From positions 1-64,000 of the forward strand of contig JAOPTR010000024.1 of the NCBI GenBank assembly GCA_051531935.1: a stretch of DNA of 64,000 nucleotides. Reading direction: 5' to 3'. The notes under the pieces were generated by a model that made no database searches, was not told the origin of the DNA, and saw only the letters and a program-made list of their open reading frames with translations. Shown one piece after another: positions 35,592 through 44,390 of the stretch. Every line of letters begins with the position of its first letter. Position 1 is the first letter of the stretch. The position numbers were made by a program, and so were the translations under genes. Origin of the DNA: OCS116 sp051531935. Lineage in GTDB: Bacteria > Pseudomonadota > Alphaproteobacteria > Rhizobiales > OSC116.

Positions 35592-36043
35592 TATGAATGC
35601 CCCTTATCTCTAATTTTGTTATAAAGTAATACGCACATTGTGCGAATGAGGAGTGCTAAGCCAACTGACATTGATGCATGTACGTACGATGCATGCATTT
35701 GAGTTGCGCCAATTAATCTGGCATGCATTAGGCTTGTGTTTATCCAAGCGTAATAGAACAGTAATGAAAGCAATAAAAGTAAGATGCTCATGTTCATTAT
35801 TTCTACAATTCTACGCAGTGGGGGTTTTAAATTATTTAATAAGACCAGTAAGCCAAAATGGCGACCGTCTTGCAGTGCGATGTCGGAAGCCAACATGCAA
35901 AGCCATACAAATAATAATTGTGCAATTTCTACTGACCAAATAATGGGAGAGCCAACCGCTCTAGAAATTGATGCAATTCCAACCAAAAAAACAATCGCGA
36001 TTAGCAATGTTATGGCTCCTGCAATTTCAATTTTCTTATACAT
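35591..36043 (-). CDS. TRAP transporter small permease (DctQ)
   Basis: A 150-residue four-helix membrane protein with the DctQ pattern SAVGSPIIWSVE-like SRAVGSPIIWSVEIAQLLFV, then ALQDGRHFGL. It bridges the binding protein and DctM. The one-base overlap with dctM indicates coupled translation. It is separated from the binding-protein gene by a strong hairpin at 36074-36113. Confidence 0.9.
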   Translation of the reverse strand: MYKKIEIAGAITLLIAIVFLVGIASISRAVGSPIIWSVEIAQLLFVWLCMLASDIALQDGRHFGLLVLLNNLKPPLRRIVEIMNMSILLLLLSLLFYYAWINTSLMHARLIGATQMHASYVHASMSVGLALLIRTMCVLLYNKIRDKGHS

Positions 36044-36073
36044 ATATTGCCTATATTTTCGAAATTATATAAA

Positions 36074-36113
36074 GGACGTGCCAGCATTTGAGTTAACAAG
36101 TGCTGGCACGTCT
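36074..36113 (-). terminator. Intercistronic hairpin after the third DctP
   Basis: On the minus strand a 12-13-bp stem (arms 36101-36113 and 36074-36086, perfect except for a terminal G-U pair) with a 14-base loop follows the binding-protein stop and runs into an AT-rich stretch. It probably gives partial termination or protects the upstream mRNA. Confidence 0.75.
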
Positions 36114-36128
36114 CTAGTTTATGCTAAA

Positions 36129-37109
36129 TTAGCGACCCAACACTTTGTTTACGAGTGCTGCTTCAGCTTCCAAATCAAGCATGGTGTAAACTGATTTAAC
36201 AGCTTCTTTAAATGGAGCTAAGTCAACATCACTAATTGTAATGCCAGCTTCAGCAACTTTAACCATAGCTTCTTTACCAAGCTCAATAGTAAGGTTAGAT
36301 GCATAGCGACCGTTTTCGACAGCTAGCTTACGCACAATTGCTTGGTTTTCAGCTGAAATTTCATTCCAACCATCAGCACCAACAACAATAGCAGTTACCA
36401 ATTGGATATGACCAGTTTTGGTTACATGTTTGATAACCTCATAAAGCTTAGCACCCCAAATCGCTGTAGGTTGCGCTTCAGCAGCATCAATTGTACCAAG
36501 TTGTAGTGCAGAATAAACTTCACCCCAAGCAATTGGAGTTGGCTCAGCACCCATTGCGCGGATTGTTTCAATCCAAACAGGAGCACCGATAGTACGCATA
36601 CGAACACCGGCTAAATCAGCAGGGCCAGTGATGGGCTTTTGAGTAAGCGCATGGCGTGCACCTTGGTACCAGTTAGAAGCGATCATCACTAAACCAGCTT
36701 TTTCTTCTAGTTCAGCAGCCCAACCTAGATAATCTTCAGAAGAAGCAAATTTGTCAGCTTGATCATACGTATCAAATAAGAACGGTGCAGACAAAATAGC
36801 AAGTGAAGGCACAAAGCTTGAAAGACGAGCAACGTCAGTAATCGTACCAACATTTGCGCCAGCGCGTGCTTGGTCAATCATTTCTGTTGTGTCACCCAAT
36901 TGCGAATTGTGGAAGACTTCAATAACAACTTCACCGTTAGTGGCAGCTTCAACATCTTTTTTGAACTTGTCTAAGCCTTGGCCCATTGGGTCAGATGGCG
37001 CAAGAACTGTACCGATTCTTAAAACCGTTTCAGCCCAAGCTGGTGTTGCAATAGCTAAGCTAGCTGCAAGAAGCGCAGTAACGCTTATACTTTTCATTAT
37101 ATTTTTCAT
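36129..37109 (-). CDS. TRAP substrate-binding protein (DctP), sugar-acid type
   Basis: A 326-residue periplasmic protein with a Sec signal cut near PAWAET (residue 26). The body contains GQGLDKFKKDVEAATNGE, FHNSQLGDTTEMIDQARAG, the carboxylate-binding arginine in LAGVRMRTIGAPVW and GEVYSALQLGTIDAAEAQP. It looks like the classical DctP branch that includes uronate and aldonate receptors. The divergent aldonate dehydratase gene and the linked lactonase favour a sugar acid ligand. The gene is first in the minus operon with dctQ, dctM and gntR. Confidence 0.9.
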   Translation of the reverse strand: MKNIMKSISVTALLAASLAIATPAWAETVLRIGTVLAPSDPMGQGLDKFKKDVEAATNGEVVIEVFHNSQLGDTTEMIDQARAGANVGTITDVARLSSFVPSLAILSAPFLFDTYDQADKFASSEDYLGWAAELEEKAGLVMIASNWYQGARHALTQKPITGPADLAGVRMRTIGAPVWIETIRAMGAEPTPIAWGEVYSALQLGTIDAAEAQPTAIWGAKLYEVIKHVTKTGHIQLVTAIVVGADGWNEISAENQAIVRKLAVENGRYASNLTIELGKEAMVKVAEAGITISDVDLAPFKEAVKSVYTMLDLEAEAALVNKVLGR

Positions 37110-37170
37110 TTTTCATCCCTCGGAGTTATACTTTTTAAATTGAAATATCAATTGCATTAGGATATTAATT

Positions 37171-37188
37171 ACATTAACATCTTAATGT
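37171..37188. promoter_or_regulatory. ACATTAA-N4-TTAATGT inverted repeat in the divergent gap
   Basis: A perfect 7-bp inverted repeat 61 bases before dctP and 81 before the dehydratase start. It is a candidate operator for the local GntR regulator, controlling both directions. Confidence 0.5.
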
Positions 37189-37269
37189 CAAGGAATAGTT
37201 AACCTTGTTACCAAATATCGAAAATTACCCAAGCTCATTTCAAATTGATGCTATATATCGGAGGCGTTT

Positions 37270-39012
37270 ATGAAAAAACCGCTAGAAACACCAAAAAAAG
37301 AATTACGTAGTGCCAGATGGTTTGAAAATGACGACCTAAGATCGTCAGGTCATAGATCAAGAATGATGCAAATGGGATTAAGTGCGGAGGATTGGATTGG
37401 TAGACCAATTATCGCCATTATTAATACATGGTCAGAAGCGCAACCTTGTCACTTACATTTTAAACAACGTATTGAAGATGTTAAGCGCGGTATATTGCAG
37501 TCAGGTGGCTTTCCTATGGAATTGCCAGCCATTTCACTTTCCGAAAGTCTAGTGAAACCAACTACAATGTTATACAGAAACATGTTGGCAATGGAAACTG
37601 AAGAGCTTTTAAGGTCTCACCCTGTAGATGGCGCTATATTAATGGGTGGTTGCGATAAAACAACTCCTGGGCTTGTCATGGGCGCCATTAGTGCCGAATT
37701 ACCAATGATTTTCTTACCTGCAGGGCCAATGTTGCGTGGTAACTATAAAGGCGAGCATTTAGGCTCAGGCTCAGATGCTTGGAAATACTGGGATGAACGC
37801 CGAGCAGGCAAATTATCCGATACCCAATGGGCTGGTGTTGAAGGTGGTATTGCCCGCTCATATGGTCATTGCATGACAATGGGTACAGCAAGTACTATGA
37901 CGGCAATTGCAGAAGCAATGGGGTTGACGTTACCAGGCGCAAGCTCTATCCCGGCAGCAGATGCAAACCATCCGCGTATGTCGAGCGCTTGTGGTCGACG
38001 GATTGTCGATATGGTATGGCAAGATGTTGTACCTTCAAAAATAATCACCCCCGCGGCTGTTAAAAATGCAGCTACCGTTGCGATGGCAACGGGCTGTTCC
38101 ACCAATGCCGTGGTGCATTTAATTGCCATGGCACGTCGGGCAGGGGTAGATTTCACCCTAAATGACCTAGATAAAATTGGCCGTACAACTCCTGTCATAG
38201 CCAATATACGCCCAAGTGGTGATAAATATCTGATGGAAGACTTCTATTATGCAGGTGGTCTGCGTGCATTAATGAACAGATTGGGCGATAAGCTCAATCC
38301 AGATGCACTCACAGTTTCTGGCGCTACCATGGGCGAAGCCGTTGCCGATGCCGAAGTTTATAATGATGATGTAATCCGCCCACTTGTTAGCCCGGTGTAT
38401 CACGAGGGCGCATTGGCCGTGCTTACTGGTAATTTAGCGCCAGACGGTTGTGTAATCAAGCCTTCGGCCTGTGCAGCTCATTTATTGCAAAATGAAGGTC
38501 GAGCATTGGTATTCGATAGCTACCCAGAAATGAAACTGGCGGTAGAAGATGAAGACTTAGACGTGGTCGAAACCGATATCATGGTATTGCGTAACGCAGG
38601 GCCGCAAGGTGGGCCAGGTATGCCAGAATGGGGCATGTTACCAATCCCTAAAAAGCTCATCAAAAAGGGTGTGAGAGACATGTTAAGATTGTCAGACTCC
38701 CGCATGAGTGGCACTTCTTATGGCGCTTGTATTTTACATGTAGCGCCCGAATCATTCATTGGTGGGCCTTTATGTCTACTTAAAACGGGTGATATCATTC
38801 GGGTAGATGTGGCCGAGCGACGTATTGATATGTTGGTATCAGATGAAGAGTTGGCAGAACGTAGAAAATTATGGGTTGCGCCCAAGCCTAAATTCCCAAG
38901 AGGCTACGGAAAAATGTTCGCCAACCATGTCACACAAGCTAACCACGGTTGTGATTTTGATTTTTTAGAAACACGGCAAGATGAAAAAATAGGTGAACCA
39001 GATATTTTTTAA
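37270..39012 (+). CDS. IlvD/Edd sugar-acid dehydratase (L-arabinonate dehydratase-like)
   Basis: A 580-residue Fe-S enzyme. Three cysteines expected to hold the 2Fe-2S cluster are C60 (QPCHLHF), C128 (GGCDKTTPG) and C201 (YGHCMTMG); K130 matches the carbamylated lysine and S480 (SRMSGTSYG) the catalytic serine. These positions agree, within one residue, with what I remember of Rhizobium leguminosarum L-arabinonate dehydratase, which also acts on D-galactonate and D-fuconate. Product: a 2-keto-3-deoxy sugar acid. It is first in an operon with an RraA-like gene and a semialdehyde dehydrogenase. An ATCGGAGGCG site precedes the ATG. It may serve both the arabinose and the galactose route. Confidence 0.9.
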   Translation: MKKPLETPKKELRSARWFENDDLRSSGHRSRMMQMGLSAEDWIGRPIIAIINTWSEAQPCHLHFKQRIEDVKRGILQSGGFPMELPAISLSESLVKPTTMLYRNMLAMETEELLRSHPVDGAILMGGCDKTTPGLVMGAISAELPMIFLPAGPMLRGNYKGEHLGSGSDAWKYWDERRAGKLSDTQWAGVEGGIARSYGHCMTMGTASTMTAIAEAMGLTLPGASSIPAADANHPRMSSACGRRIVDMVWQDVVPSKIITPAAVKNAATVAMATGCSTNAVVHLIAMARRAGVDFTLNDLDKIGRTTPVIANIRPSGDKYLMEDFYYAGGLRALMNRLGDKLNPDALTVSGATMGEAVADAEVYNDDVIRPLVSPVYHEGALAVLTGNLAPDGCVIKPSACAAHLLQNEGRALVFDSYPEMKLAVEDEDLDVVETDIMVLRNAGPQGGPGMPEWGMLPIPKKLIKKGVRDMLRLSDSRMSGTSYGACILHVAPESFIGGPLCLLKTGDIIRVDVAERRIDMLVSDEELAERRKLWVAPKPKFPRGYGKMFANHVTQANHGCDFDFLETRQDEKIGEPDIF

Positions 39013-39057
39013 ACAACATTTGATCACTTTGACATTGAAACCTAACAGATAAAGATA

Positions 39058-39774
39058 ATGAATATGAATTTAGAAACTCGTGAACAATTAATGCACGTAA
39101 CTTGTGCAACTTTAACAACGGCACTGTTTAAACGTGGGTTACGCAATACGTTTTTGCAAAATGTCCACCCTGTGGCAACTAAAGGCCATAACATGGTTGG
39201 GCCCGCCTTTACATTAAGATATGTTCCCGCGCGGGAAGATCTGAACGACATCACAGTGTTTACCAACCCTAAACATCCACAACGTGTAGCTGTTGAAGAA
39301 TGCCCAAAAGGTAGTGTGCTGATTATGGACAGCCGCCAAGATGCAAGAGCCGCGTCGGCTGGCGATATTCTGGTGGCACGTTTAATGGTGCGCGGTGGTG
39401 AGGGCATTGTCACAGATGGTGGGTTTAGAGATAGCCCCGCAATTTCAAAGTTAGCCATTCCCGCATATCATTCCCGCCCATCATCACCAACCAACTTGAT
39501 ATTGCATCAAGCTATAGAAGTGAATGGCGTGATAGCATGTGGCGGTGTCGCTGTCTTCCCTGATGATATTATTGTTGGAGATGGCGAAGGTGTCGTGGTT
39601 ATACCCGCAGAAATTGCCGACGAAATTGCCGCAGAAGCCACTAAAATGACACTGTTTGAGAATTTCGTTGCCCAAAAAGTACTGGCTGGACAATCTATCA
39701 TTGGCCTATATCCGCCAACCGACCCGCAGACTTTAACTGATTTCGAACAATGGAAACAAGATAAAACTAAATGA
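39058..39774 (+). CDS. RraA-like/HMG aldolase fold protein
   Basis: A 238-residue member of the RraA/4-hydroxy-4-methyl-2-oxoglutarate aldolase family. The metal- and substrate-binding residues are kept in GIVTDGGFRDSPA, with GVAVFPDDIIVGDGEGVVVI as the C-terminal signature. Members next to sugar-acid dehydratases are common; they may be oxaloacetate decarboxylases or aldolases on 2-keto acids. The role here, perhaps splitting or decarboxylating a keto acid of the pathway, is inferred. It overlaps the next start by four bases. ATG 39058 and ATG 39064 are both possible. Confidence 0.85.
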   Translation: MNMNLETREQLMHVTCATLTTALFKRGLRNTFLQNVHPVATKGHNMVGPAFTLRYVPAREDLNDITVFTNPKHPQRVAVEECPKGSVLIMDSRQDARAASAGDILVARLMVRGGEGIVTDGGFRDSPAISKLAIPAYHSRPSSPTNLILHQAIEVNGVIACGGVAVFPDDIIVGDGEGVVVIPAEIADEIAAEATKMTLFENFVAQKVLAGQSIIGLYPPTDPQTLTDFEQWKQDKTK

Positions 39775-41318
39775 GAAATTATATGACAAATACAACGATA
39801 ACTCCGCTTTACACCCCTTCAGGTAAACATCTAATTGCTGGTGAATGGGTAGCAAGTGATAAAAAATTCACATCAACACCTGCTTCAGGCCAAGCTTTTG
39901 AATTTTCATCCGCAACACCCGAACATGTAGATTTGGCTGTTCAAGCAGCCGAAAAAGCATTCCTATCTTACGGCTATTCATCAAATGAAACGCGCGCTAA
40001 GTTTTTAAATACCATTGCCGATGAAGTTGAGAAACGTGCCGAAAAAATAACCGAAATCGGTTCAAACGAAACAGGCTTGCCAACGGCACGCTTGCAAGGC
40101 GAAAGAGGCAGAACCATTGGGCAATTACGCCTATTTGCAAGCCACATACTTGCAGGTAACTATCAAGATAAACGCTTCGATGAGGCCTTACCAGATCGCG
40201 CACCCCTGCCACGTGCAGATTTAAGAATGATGCAACGCCCAATCGGGCCAGTTGCTGTGTTTGGAGCGTCTAACTTTCCACTAGCATTTTCGACGTTAGG
40301 TGGCGATACAGCCTCAGCACTTGCAGCAGGTTGCCCAGTTGTGGTTAAAGCACATAACGCACATCCAGGTACATGCGAAATTATGGCAGACGCGATAAAT
40401 GCCGCCATTCAAATTTGCGGTATAGATGCAGGTGTATTTAGCTTATTACAAGCCAATAGTCGCGATGTTGGTCAAGCTTTAGTACAACATCCTCTTATAA
40501 ATGCAGTTGGTTTTACTGGCTCATTAGGTGGCGGTCGGGCTTTGTTCGATCTTTGTGCAGCACGCGAAAACCCCATCCCATTTTTTGGCGAACTAGGCAG
40601 TGTGAATCCTATGTTCCTACTTCCAGAAGCGTTGGCTAGCCGCGGTGTCGAAATTGCAAAAGGTTGGGCAGGTTCCCTAACTATGGGCGCAGGACAATTT
40701 TGTACAAACCCGGGCGTTGCCATTATAATTAAAGGCAATGAAGCCGATTTATTCAGCAAAGCCGCTTCTTTGGCTCTAAAACCTATCGGCAATCAAACCA
40801 TGCTTACAGATGGCATTGCCGAAGCTTATCGCAAAGGCAACAGCGCCATTGCGCAAACTAAAGGCGTGCAAGAATTATTCACTTCGAGTTGCGATTTGCG
40901 CGAAGCTGCACCATATCTGTATTCAGTTACAGGTACCGATTGGTTGGAAAATGAAGTGCTAGCAGAGGAAGTTTTTGGTCCATTAGGCATCATCATTACC
41001 GTTAATGATACGGCTCAGATGGTAGAAATCGCCAATGGTCTCAAGGGACAACTTACCTGTACATTACATTTAGATGATGGTGATTTACAGTTAGGCCAAC
41101 AATTACTTCCAATTTTAGAACGTAAAGCAGGCCGTATCTTGGCCAATGGCTTCCCTACGGGTGTCGAAGTGTCAGATACAATGGTTCATGGTGGGCCATT
41201 TCCCGCATCGACAAATTTTGGCGCAACATCTGTTGGTACAATGTCGATACGTCGTTTCCTACGTCCAGTTTGTTATCAGGACATTCCGATGGCTCTATTA
41301 CCAGAAGAAATAAAGTAA
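39771..41318 (+). CDS. 2-oxoglutarate semialdehyde dehydrogenase (KGSADH)
   Basis: A 515-residue aldehyde dehydrogenase of the 2,5-dioxovalerate type: AVFGASNFPLAFSTLGGDTA, catalytic glutamate in FFGELGSVNPMF and catalytic cysteine in GAGQFCTNPG. It lacks the GQTC form of ordinary aldehyde dehydrogenases. It oxidises 2-oxoglutarate semialdehyde to 2-oxoglutarate with NAD(P)+, the last step of L-arabinose, D-xylose and glucarate/galactarate oxidation. Its substrate would come from KdgD (21342) or an arabinonate route. ATG 39771 overlaps the previous gene; ATG 39783 is an alternative. Confidence 0.92.
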   Translation: MRNYMTNTTITPLYTPSGKHLIAGEWVASDKKFTSTPASGQAFEFSSATPEHVDLAVQAAEKAFLSYGYSSNETRAKFLNTIADEVEKRAEKITEIGSNETGLPTARLQGERGRTIGQLRLFASHILAGNYQDKRFDEALPDRAPLPRADLRMMQRPIGPVAVFGASNFPLAFSTLGGDTASALAAGCPVVVKAHNAHPGTCEIMADAINAAIQICGIDAGVFSLLQANSRDVGQALVQHPLINAVGFTGSLGGGRALFDLCAARENPIPFFGELGSVNPMFLLPEALASRGVEIAKGWAGSLTMGAGQFCTNPGVAIIIKGNEADLFSKAASLALKPIGNQTMLTDGIAEAYRKGNSAIAQTKGVQELFTSSCDLREAAPYLYSVTGTDWLENEVLAEEVFGPLGIIITVNDTAQMVEIANGLKGQLTCTLHLDDGDLQLGQQLLPILERKAGRILANGFPTGVEVSDTMVHGGPFPASTNFGATSVGTMSIRRFLRPVCYQDIPMALLPEEIK

Positions 41319-41374
41319 TTCATTATATCAAGAATTCATGAAATTGTTTTCTCGCAAGGTTACTTTTTCATGAT

Positions 41375-41407
41375 AGCGGCTTTCCATACTCCTGTCGGAA
41401 AGCCGCT
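41375..41407 (+). terminator. Hairpin after the KGSADH operon
   Basis: A perfect 11-bp stem AGCGGCTTTCC/GGAAAGCCGCT with an 11-base loop, 56 bases after the stop. The expected T-run is missing; instead a run of C then A follows. It may still mark the mRNA end. Confidence 0.55.
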
Positions 41408-41425
41408 CCCCCCCCCAAAAAAAAA
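41408..41425. repeat. C9-A9 homopolymer pair
   Basis: Nine C directly followed by nine A, the longest homopolymers I saw here, just after the hairpin. It is a slippage-prone or error-prone spot; the exact length may be unreliable. Confidence 0.8.
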
Positions 41426-41530
41426 TAAAACCTAGCCAATAAAAATTCCACCATAATCACATCCTCTTTTAATTTGGTTCAATTCTACATCAGATAAGCT
41501 ATTATGATCGTGTAAGAGCATAAACAGATT

Positions 41531-42025
41531 ATGATTAAAAATATTATGACCAAGTCTATAACCATTAGAAATTTCGATGCTAAAGACGCCGCCGAGGCAG
41601 CAATACTATTTTACAATTCAATTCGCATCGGAACCGTAGATTACTATAACAAATCACAGCGCCATGCTTGGGCGGTTAAAATACCAGATACCGATAATTG
41701 GTGTGCGCGCCTTACATCACAACAAACCTTTATTGCTGAATTTAAAAACCAAATCATAGGCTTCATGACAATTGATGATAATGGATATATCGACCTTGCT
41801 TTTGTGAGCCCAAATCAAATCAGAATCGGGGTTGCCAGCATGCTCTATGCAGAGGTCGAGAAATACGCAATTAAGCATCGTTTAAACACGCTAACCACCC
41901 AAGCAAGTTTAATGGCCAAACCATTTTTTAATAAAATGGGATGGCTGGTTGTAGAGCAACAAACGATCATTCGCCAAAACATACCTATAGATAATTTTCT
42001 CATGGAAAAATCTCTAGCTATTTAA
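41531..42025 (+). CDS. GNAT family N-acetyltransferase (YafP-like)
   Basis: A 164-residue acetyltransferase. The acetyl-CoA loop is in FVSPNQIRIGVASMLYAEVE (residues near 97-116), then TTQASLMAKPFFNKMGW as the last strand-turn. The N-terminal RNFDAKDAAEAAILFYNSIR and YYNKSQRHAWA segments fit the YafP/YjgM-like group. Substrate unknown. Its end overlaps the convergent fusion gene by four bases. Alternative start at 41546. Confidence 0.85.
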   Translation: MIKNIMTKSITIRNFDAKDAAEAAILFYNSIRIGTVDYYNKSQRHAWAVKIPDTDNWCARLTSQQTFIAEFKNQIIGFMTIDDNGYIDLAFVSPNQIRIGVASMLYAEVEKYAIKHRLNTLTTQASLMAKPFFNKMGWLVVEQQTIIRQNIPIDNFLMEKSLAI

Positions 42026-44034
42026 CGCTGTTCTCTTTCCAAATTAAGCCATGCAATGTCATTTTGGCTTAATGGCAAATTCATTCCCGCCATTGTGGTT
42101 ACAATTTCTCCAGGGCTTCTAGGGCCAATAAGGGCAAAAGAAGGAAACTCTTGAGCTAAAACCCATGCTGCAGCAATGTTATGGGCAGAAACACCCAGCT
42201 CTGCCGCTAATGTCTCCGCTCTATTACGCCGTTCCTCGTTAGCAGTAGAACCAAAACAAGCATCTGGAGAAGAGTCTGCAGGCAATCTATTGCGCATTTC
42301 TTGAGGAAAGAAAAACCCTCTTGCTTGTGATGACCATGCTAAATGAATAGTGCCGCTTTCGCGTAAGAAACCTAGTGTTTTCTCGTTGTTAGAAGATATA
42401 CAACCATCCCAAACAGGTCTTTCCATGACAGCTAACGACAAATTATTATTCAAAATTTGCATTGGCTGTAAACCATTTTGAGAGGCATATTCATTTGCTT
42501 CCATAATGCGCTCTACAGACCAGTTTGAGCCGCCAAAAACGCCAATTTTACCTTTTTGATGCAGCGCATTTAAGGCATCAACAAATTCGGCCACAGGCAC
42601 ATCCAAATTATCTCGATGCATAATATAAATAGGGGCTTTGTTAATTCCAATCCTCTCTAAAGACATATCAAGCTCGGTTTCAATGGTGCGCGGTGTGCAA
42701 TAAGGAGAGTGAGCCCCTTTAACAATAATATTCACTTCTTTTTCAACACCGCGGGCTTTAATCCAATCCCCCAGAATTCTTTCATGTTTACCACCACCAT
42801 AGTGGAACGCAGTGTCAAAAGCATTGCCGCCTGCTTCCATCCACGCATCCCATACAATCGCGCCATCTGCTAAGGTATCTCGGTTGTCACAACCCATAAT
42901 TAATTGAGAGATAGGTAAATCAACGCCTTCTAATTTAAGTTTAGGCATGGTGGGTAAGCCACTTGGCATGACGCCATTCAGTCGTCTTATATTACGCGGT
43001 GCTTCGCCTATTACTTCATAACCAAGCTCTTTTCGCCATGCGTCTAATAACTCATTATTGCCGATAGAGTCAGCATGTGTTGGTGCAGGGTAGGGCGCTT
43101 GCTTTAGCCCTTCGGCAATAGATTTCGAAACAAGCTCAGCTTCAAAGGCAAATAAATGTTCCTTATTTTTAAGTTCTTCAGTTCTAGCACCACCATCTAG
43201 AGTCACTTCAAGCGTGGTATCAGAGGGTCCAGCATTGCGGCCAGGCACCCAAGGGTCGTCAATGCGGATAGTGCCTTTTGTGCCATAAATAATGGCTCTA
43301 TTGTCCATGTTTCGCGCAATCGCGACGGCAATTTCAGCCGTGAAGCCACTTTCAAAACCAAGCAAACTATAGGCAACTTCATCCACGCCAGATTTGCCAA
43401 TCACACCACTACCTTTTATACTTGTAGGGTTAGCAAAAGCCTCCCCAACAGCAGCTCCAGCCACAAGTCGCGCCAAAGAAGCTGGGTAACCGCCCACATC
43501 CAATATACCGCCCCCACCTAATTCAGCATCATAAAGTCTAGATTTTGGGTTGTAGGGGGCATGAAAACCAAAATGCGTTTTTATATGATTAATCTCGCCA
43601 ATCTCACCAGATTTAATGATTTCTAGCACCCGCGCAATTTGCGGATGGCAGCGATACATAAACGCTTCCATAAAAAACACATTTTCCTGAGTAGCTATTT
43701 CCGTTATGGCAATCACTTCAGCAGAACACATGCCTGCAGGTTTTTCGACCAAAACAGCTTTGCCAGCGCGCATGGCCAAAATTGCGAGGTTCGCATGCCA
43801 TGGGTGTGGTGTCGAAACATAAATTGCATCAATATCAGGGTCGGCAACCAAGGCTTCATAATTATCGTAGCGTTTATCTGATGCAATATTATATTCATCA
43901 CCAAATTCAGCGCGGCGTTCAGCCGAGTGGCTTCCAATAGCTAGCAATTCACCAGATTTAGCTTCTCTTAATCCATCAGCAAAATTATGTGCAATGCTAC
44001 CAGGTCCAATAATACCCCATTTTGTGGATGTCAT
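42022..44034 (-). CDS. Gfo/Idh/MocA oxidoreductase-aldo/keto reductase fusion
   Basis: A 670-residue two-domain protein. Residues 1 to about 330 are a Gfo/Idh/MocA dehydrogenase: GIIGPGSIAHNFADGL, VLVEKPAGMCSAEV and the GGGILDVGGYPASLA catalytic area. From about 345 on lies an aldo/keto reductase with its catalytic tetrad visible: D and Y in FDTAFHYGGGKHE, K in IIVKGAHS and H in YIMHRDN. The frame opens at 44091, but ATG 44034 follows a GGAGAG site and starts the Rossmann fold. The gene is divergent from the galactoside ABC operon and carries its own copy of the 33-bp motif, so it likely modifies the imported sugar by paired redox steps. Confidence 0.92.
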   Translation of the reverse strand: MTSTKWGIIGPGSIAHNFADGLREAKSGELLAIGSHSAERRAEFGDEYNIASDKRYDNYEALVADPDIDAIYVSTPHPWHANLAILAMRAGKAVLVEKPAGMCSAEVIAITEIATQENVFFMEAFMYRCHPQIARVLEIIKSGEIGEINHIKTHFGFHAPYNPKSRLYDAELGGGGILDVGGYPASLARLVAGAAVGEAFANPTSIKGSGVIGKSGVDEVAYSLLGFESGFTAEIAVAIARNMDNRAIIYGTKGTIRIDDPWVPGRNAGPSDTTLEVTLDGGARTEELKNKEHLFAFEAELVSKSIAEGLKQAPYPAPTHADSIGNNELLDAWRKELGYEVIGEAPRNIRRLNGVMPSGLPTMPKLKLEGVDLPISQLIMGCDNRDTLADGAIVWDAWMEAGGNAFDTAFHYGGGKHERILGDWIKARGVEKEVNIIVKGAHSPYCTPRTIETELDMSLERIGINKAPIYIMHRDNLDVPVAEFVDALNALHQKGKIGVFGGSNWSVERIMEANEYASQNGLQPMQILNNNLSLAVMERPVWDGCISSNNEKTLGFLRESGTIHLAWSSQARGFFFPQEMRNRLPADSSPDACFGSTANEERRNRAETLAAELGVSAHNIAAAWVLAQEFPSFALIGPRSPGEIVTTMAGMNLPLSQNDIAWLNLEREQR

Positions 44035-44114
44035 AATGTCTCTCCAAATATAGTCAGGTTTTGTGAAATTTCTCAATTTGTAAAAACCCATTGAGAAATA
44101 AAAGCGCCCAATAT

Positions 44115-44147
44115 GTCAAATTCCAATTCGCCATATTGTTATAACAA
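44115..44147 (-). promoter_or_regulatory. 33-bp galactose-locus motif, copy A
   Basis: Read on the minus strand: TTGTTATAAC, 15 bases, then AATTTGAC, with the final TTGAC forming a TTGACA -35-like box 81 bases before the fusion-gene start. The distal part lies in a 24-bp near-palindrome (44130-44153, centre TTGTTATAACAA, one mismatched pair). Related copies: 44237, 51774, 55671. Inference: activator site of the LysR regulator at 51822. Confidence 0.6.
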
Positions 44148-44236
44148 CATGGCTATAACGATTAAGAATTAGTGGTTTTGGTGGCATTAAAAAAGGTGAA
44201 GTTTAATGGAAGAAATCACGCAGTGACATAATGTTT

Positions 44237-44269
44237 TTGTTATATCTACATCTCAAATTGGAATTTGAC
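44237..44269 (+). promoter_or_regulatory. 33-bp galactose-locus motif, copy D
   Basis: TTGTTATATC, 15 bases, AATTTGAC on the plus strand, ending in a TTGACA -35-like box (44265-44270), about 120 bases before the ABC binding-protein start. With copy A it forms a divergent pair; 17 bases (44112-44128 and 44256-44272) are exact reverse complements. The rest of the 356-base gap has no gene. Confidence 0.6.
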
Positions 44270-44390
44270 ATAATATCATTCTATTTATTATTGTCATCTC
44301 AATGAAGCTCTATAACTTTAAAATTAGTTCTTTAGAAAACTTCATTTCAAATAATAATGTAATAATTTCAAAGTTCCATGGGAGGAAACA

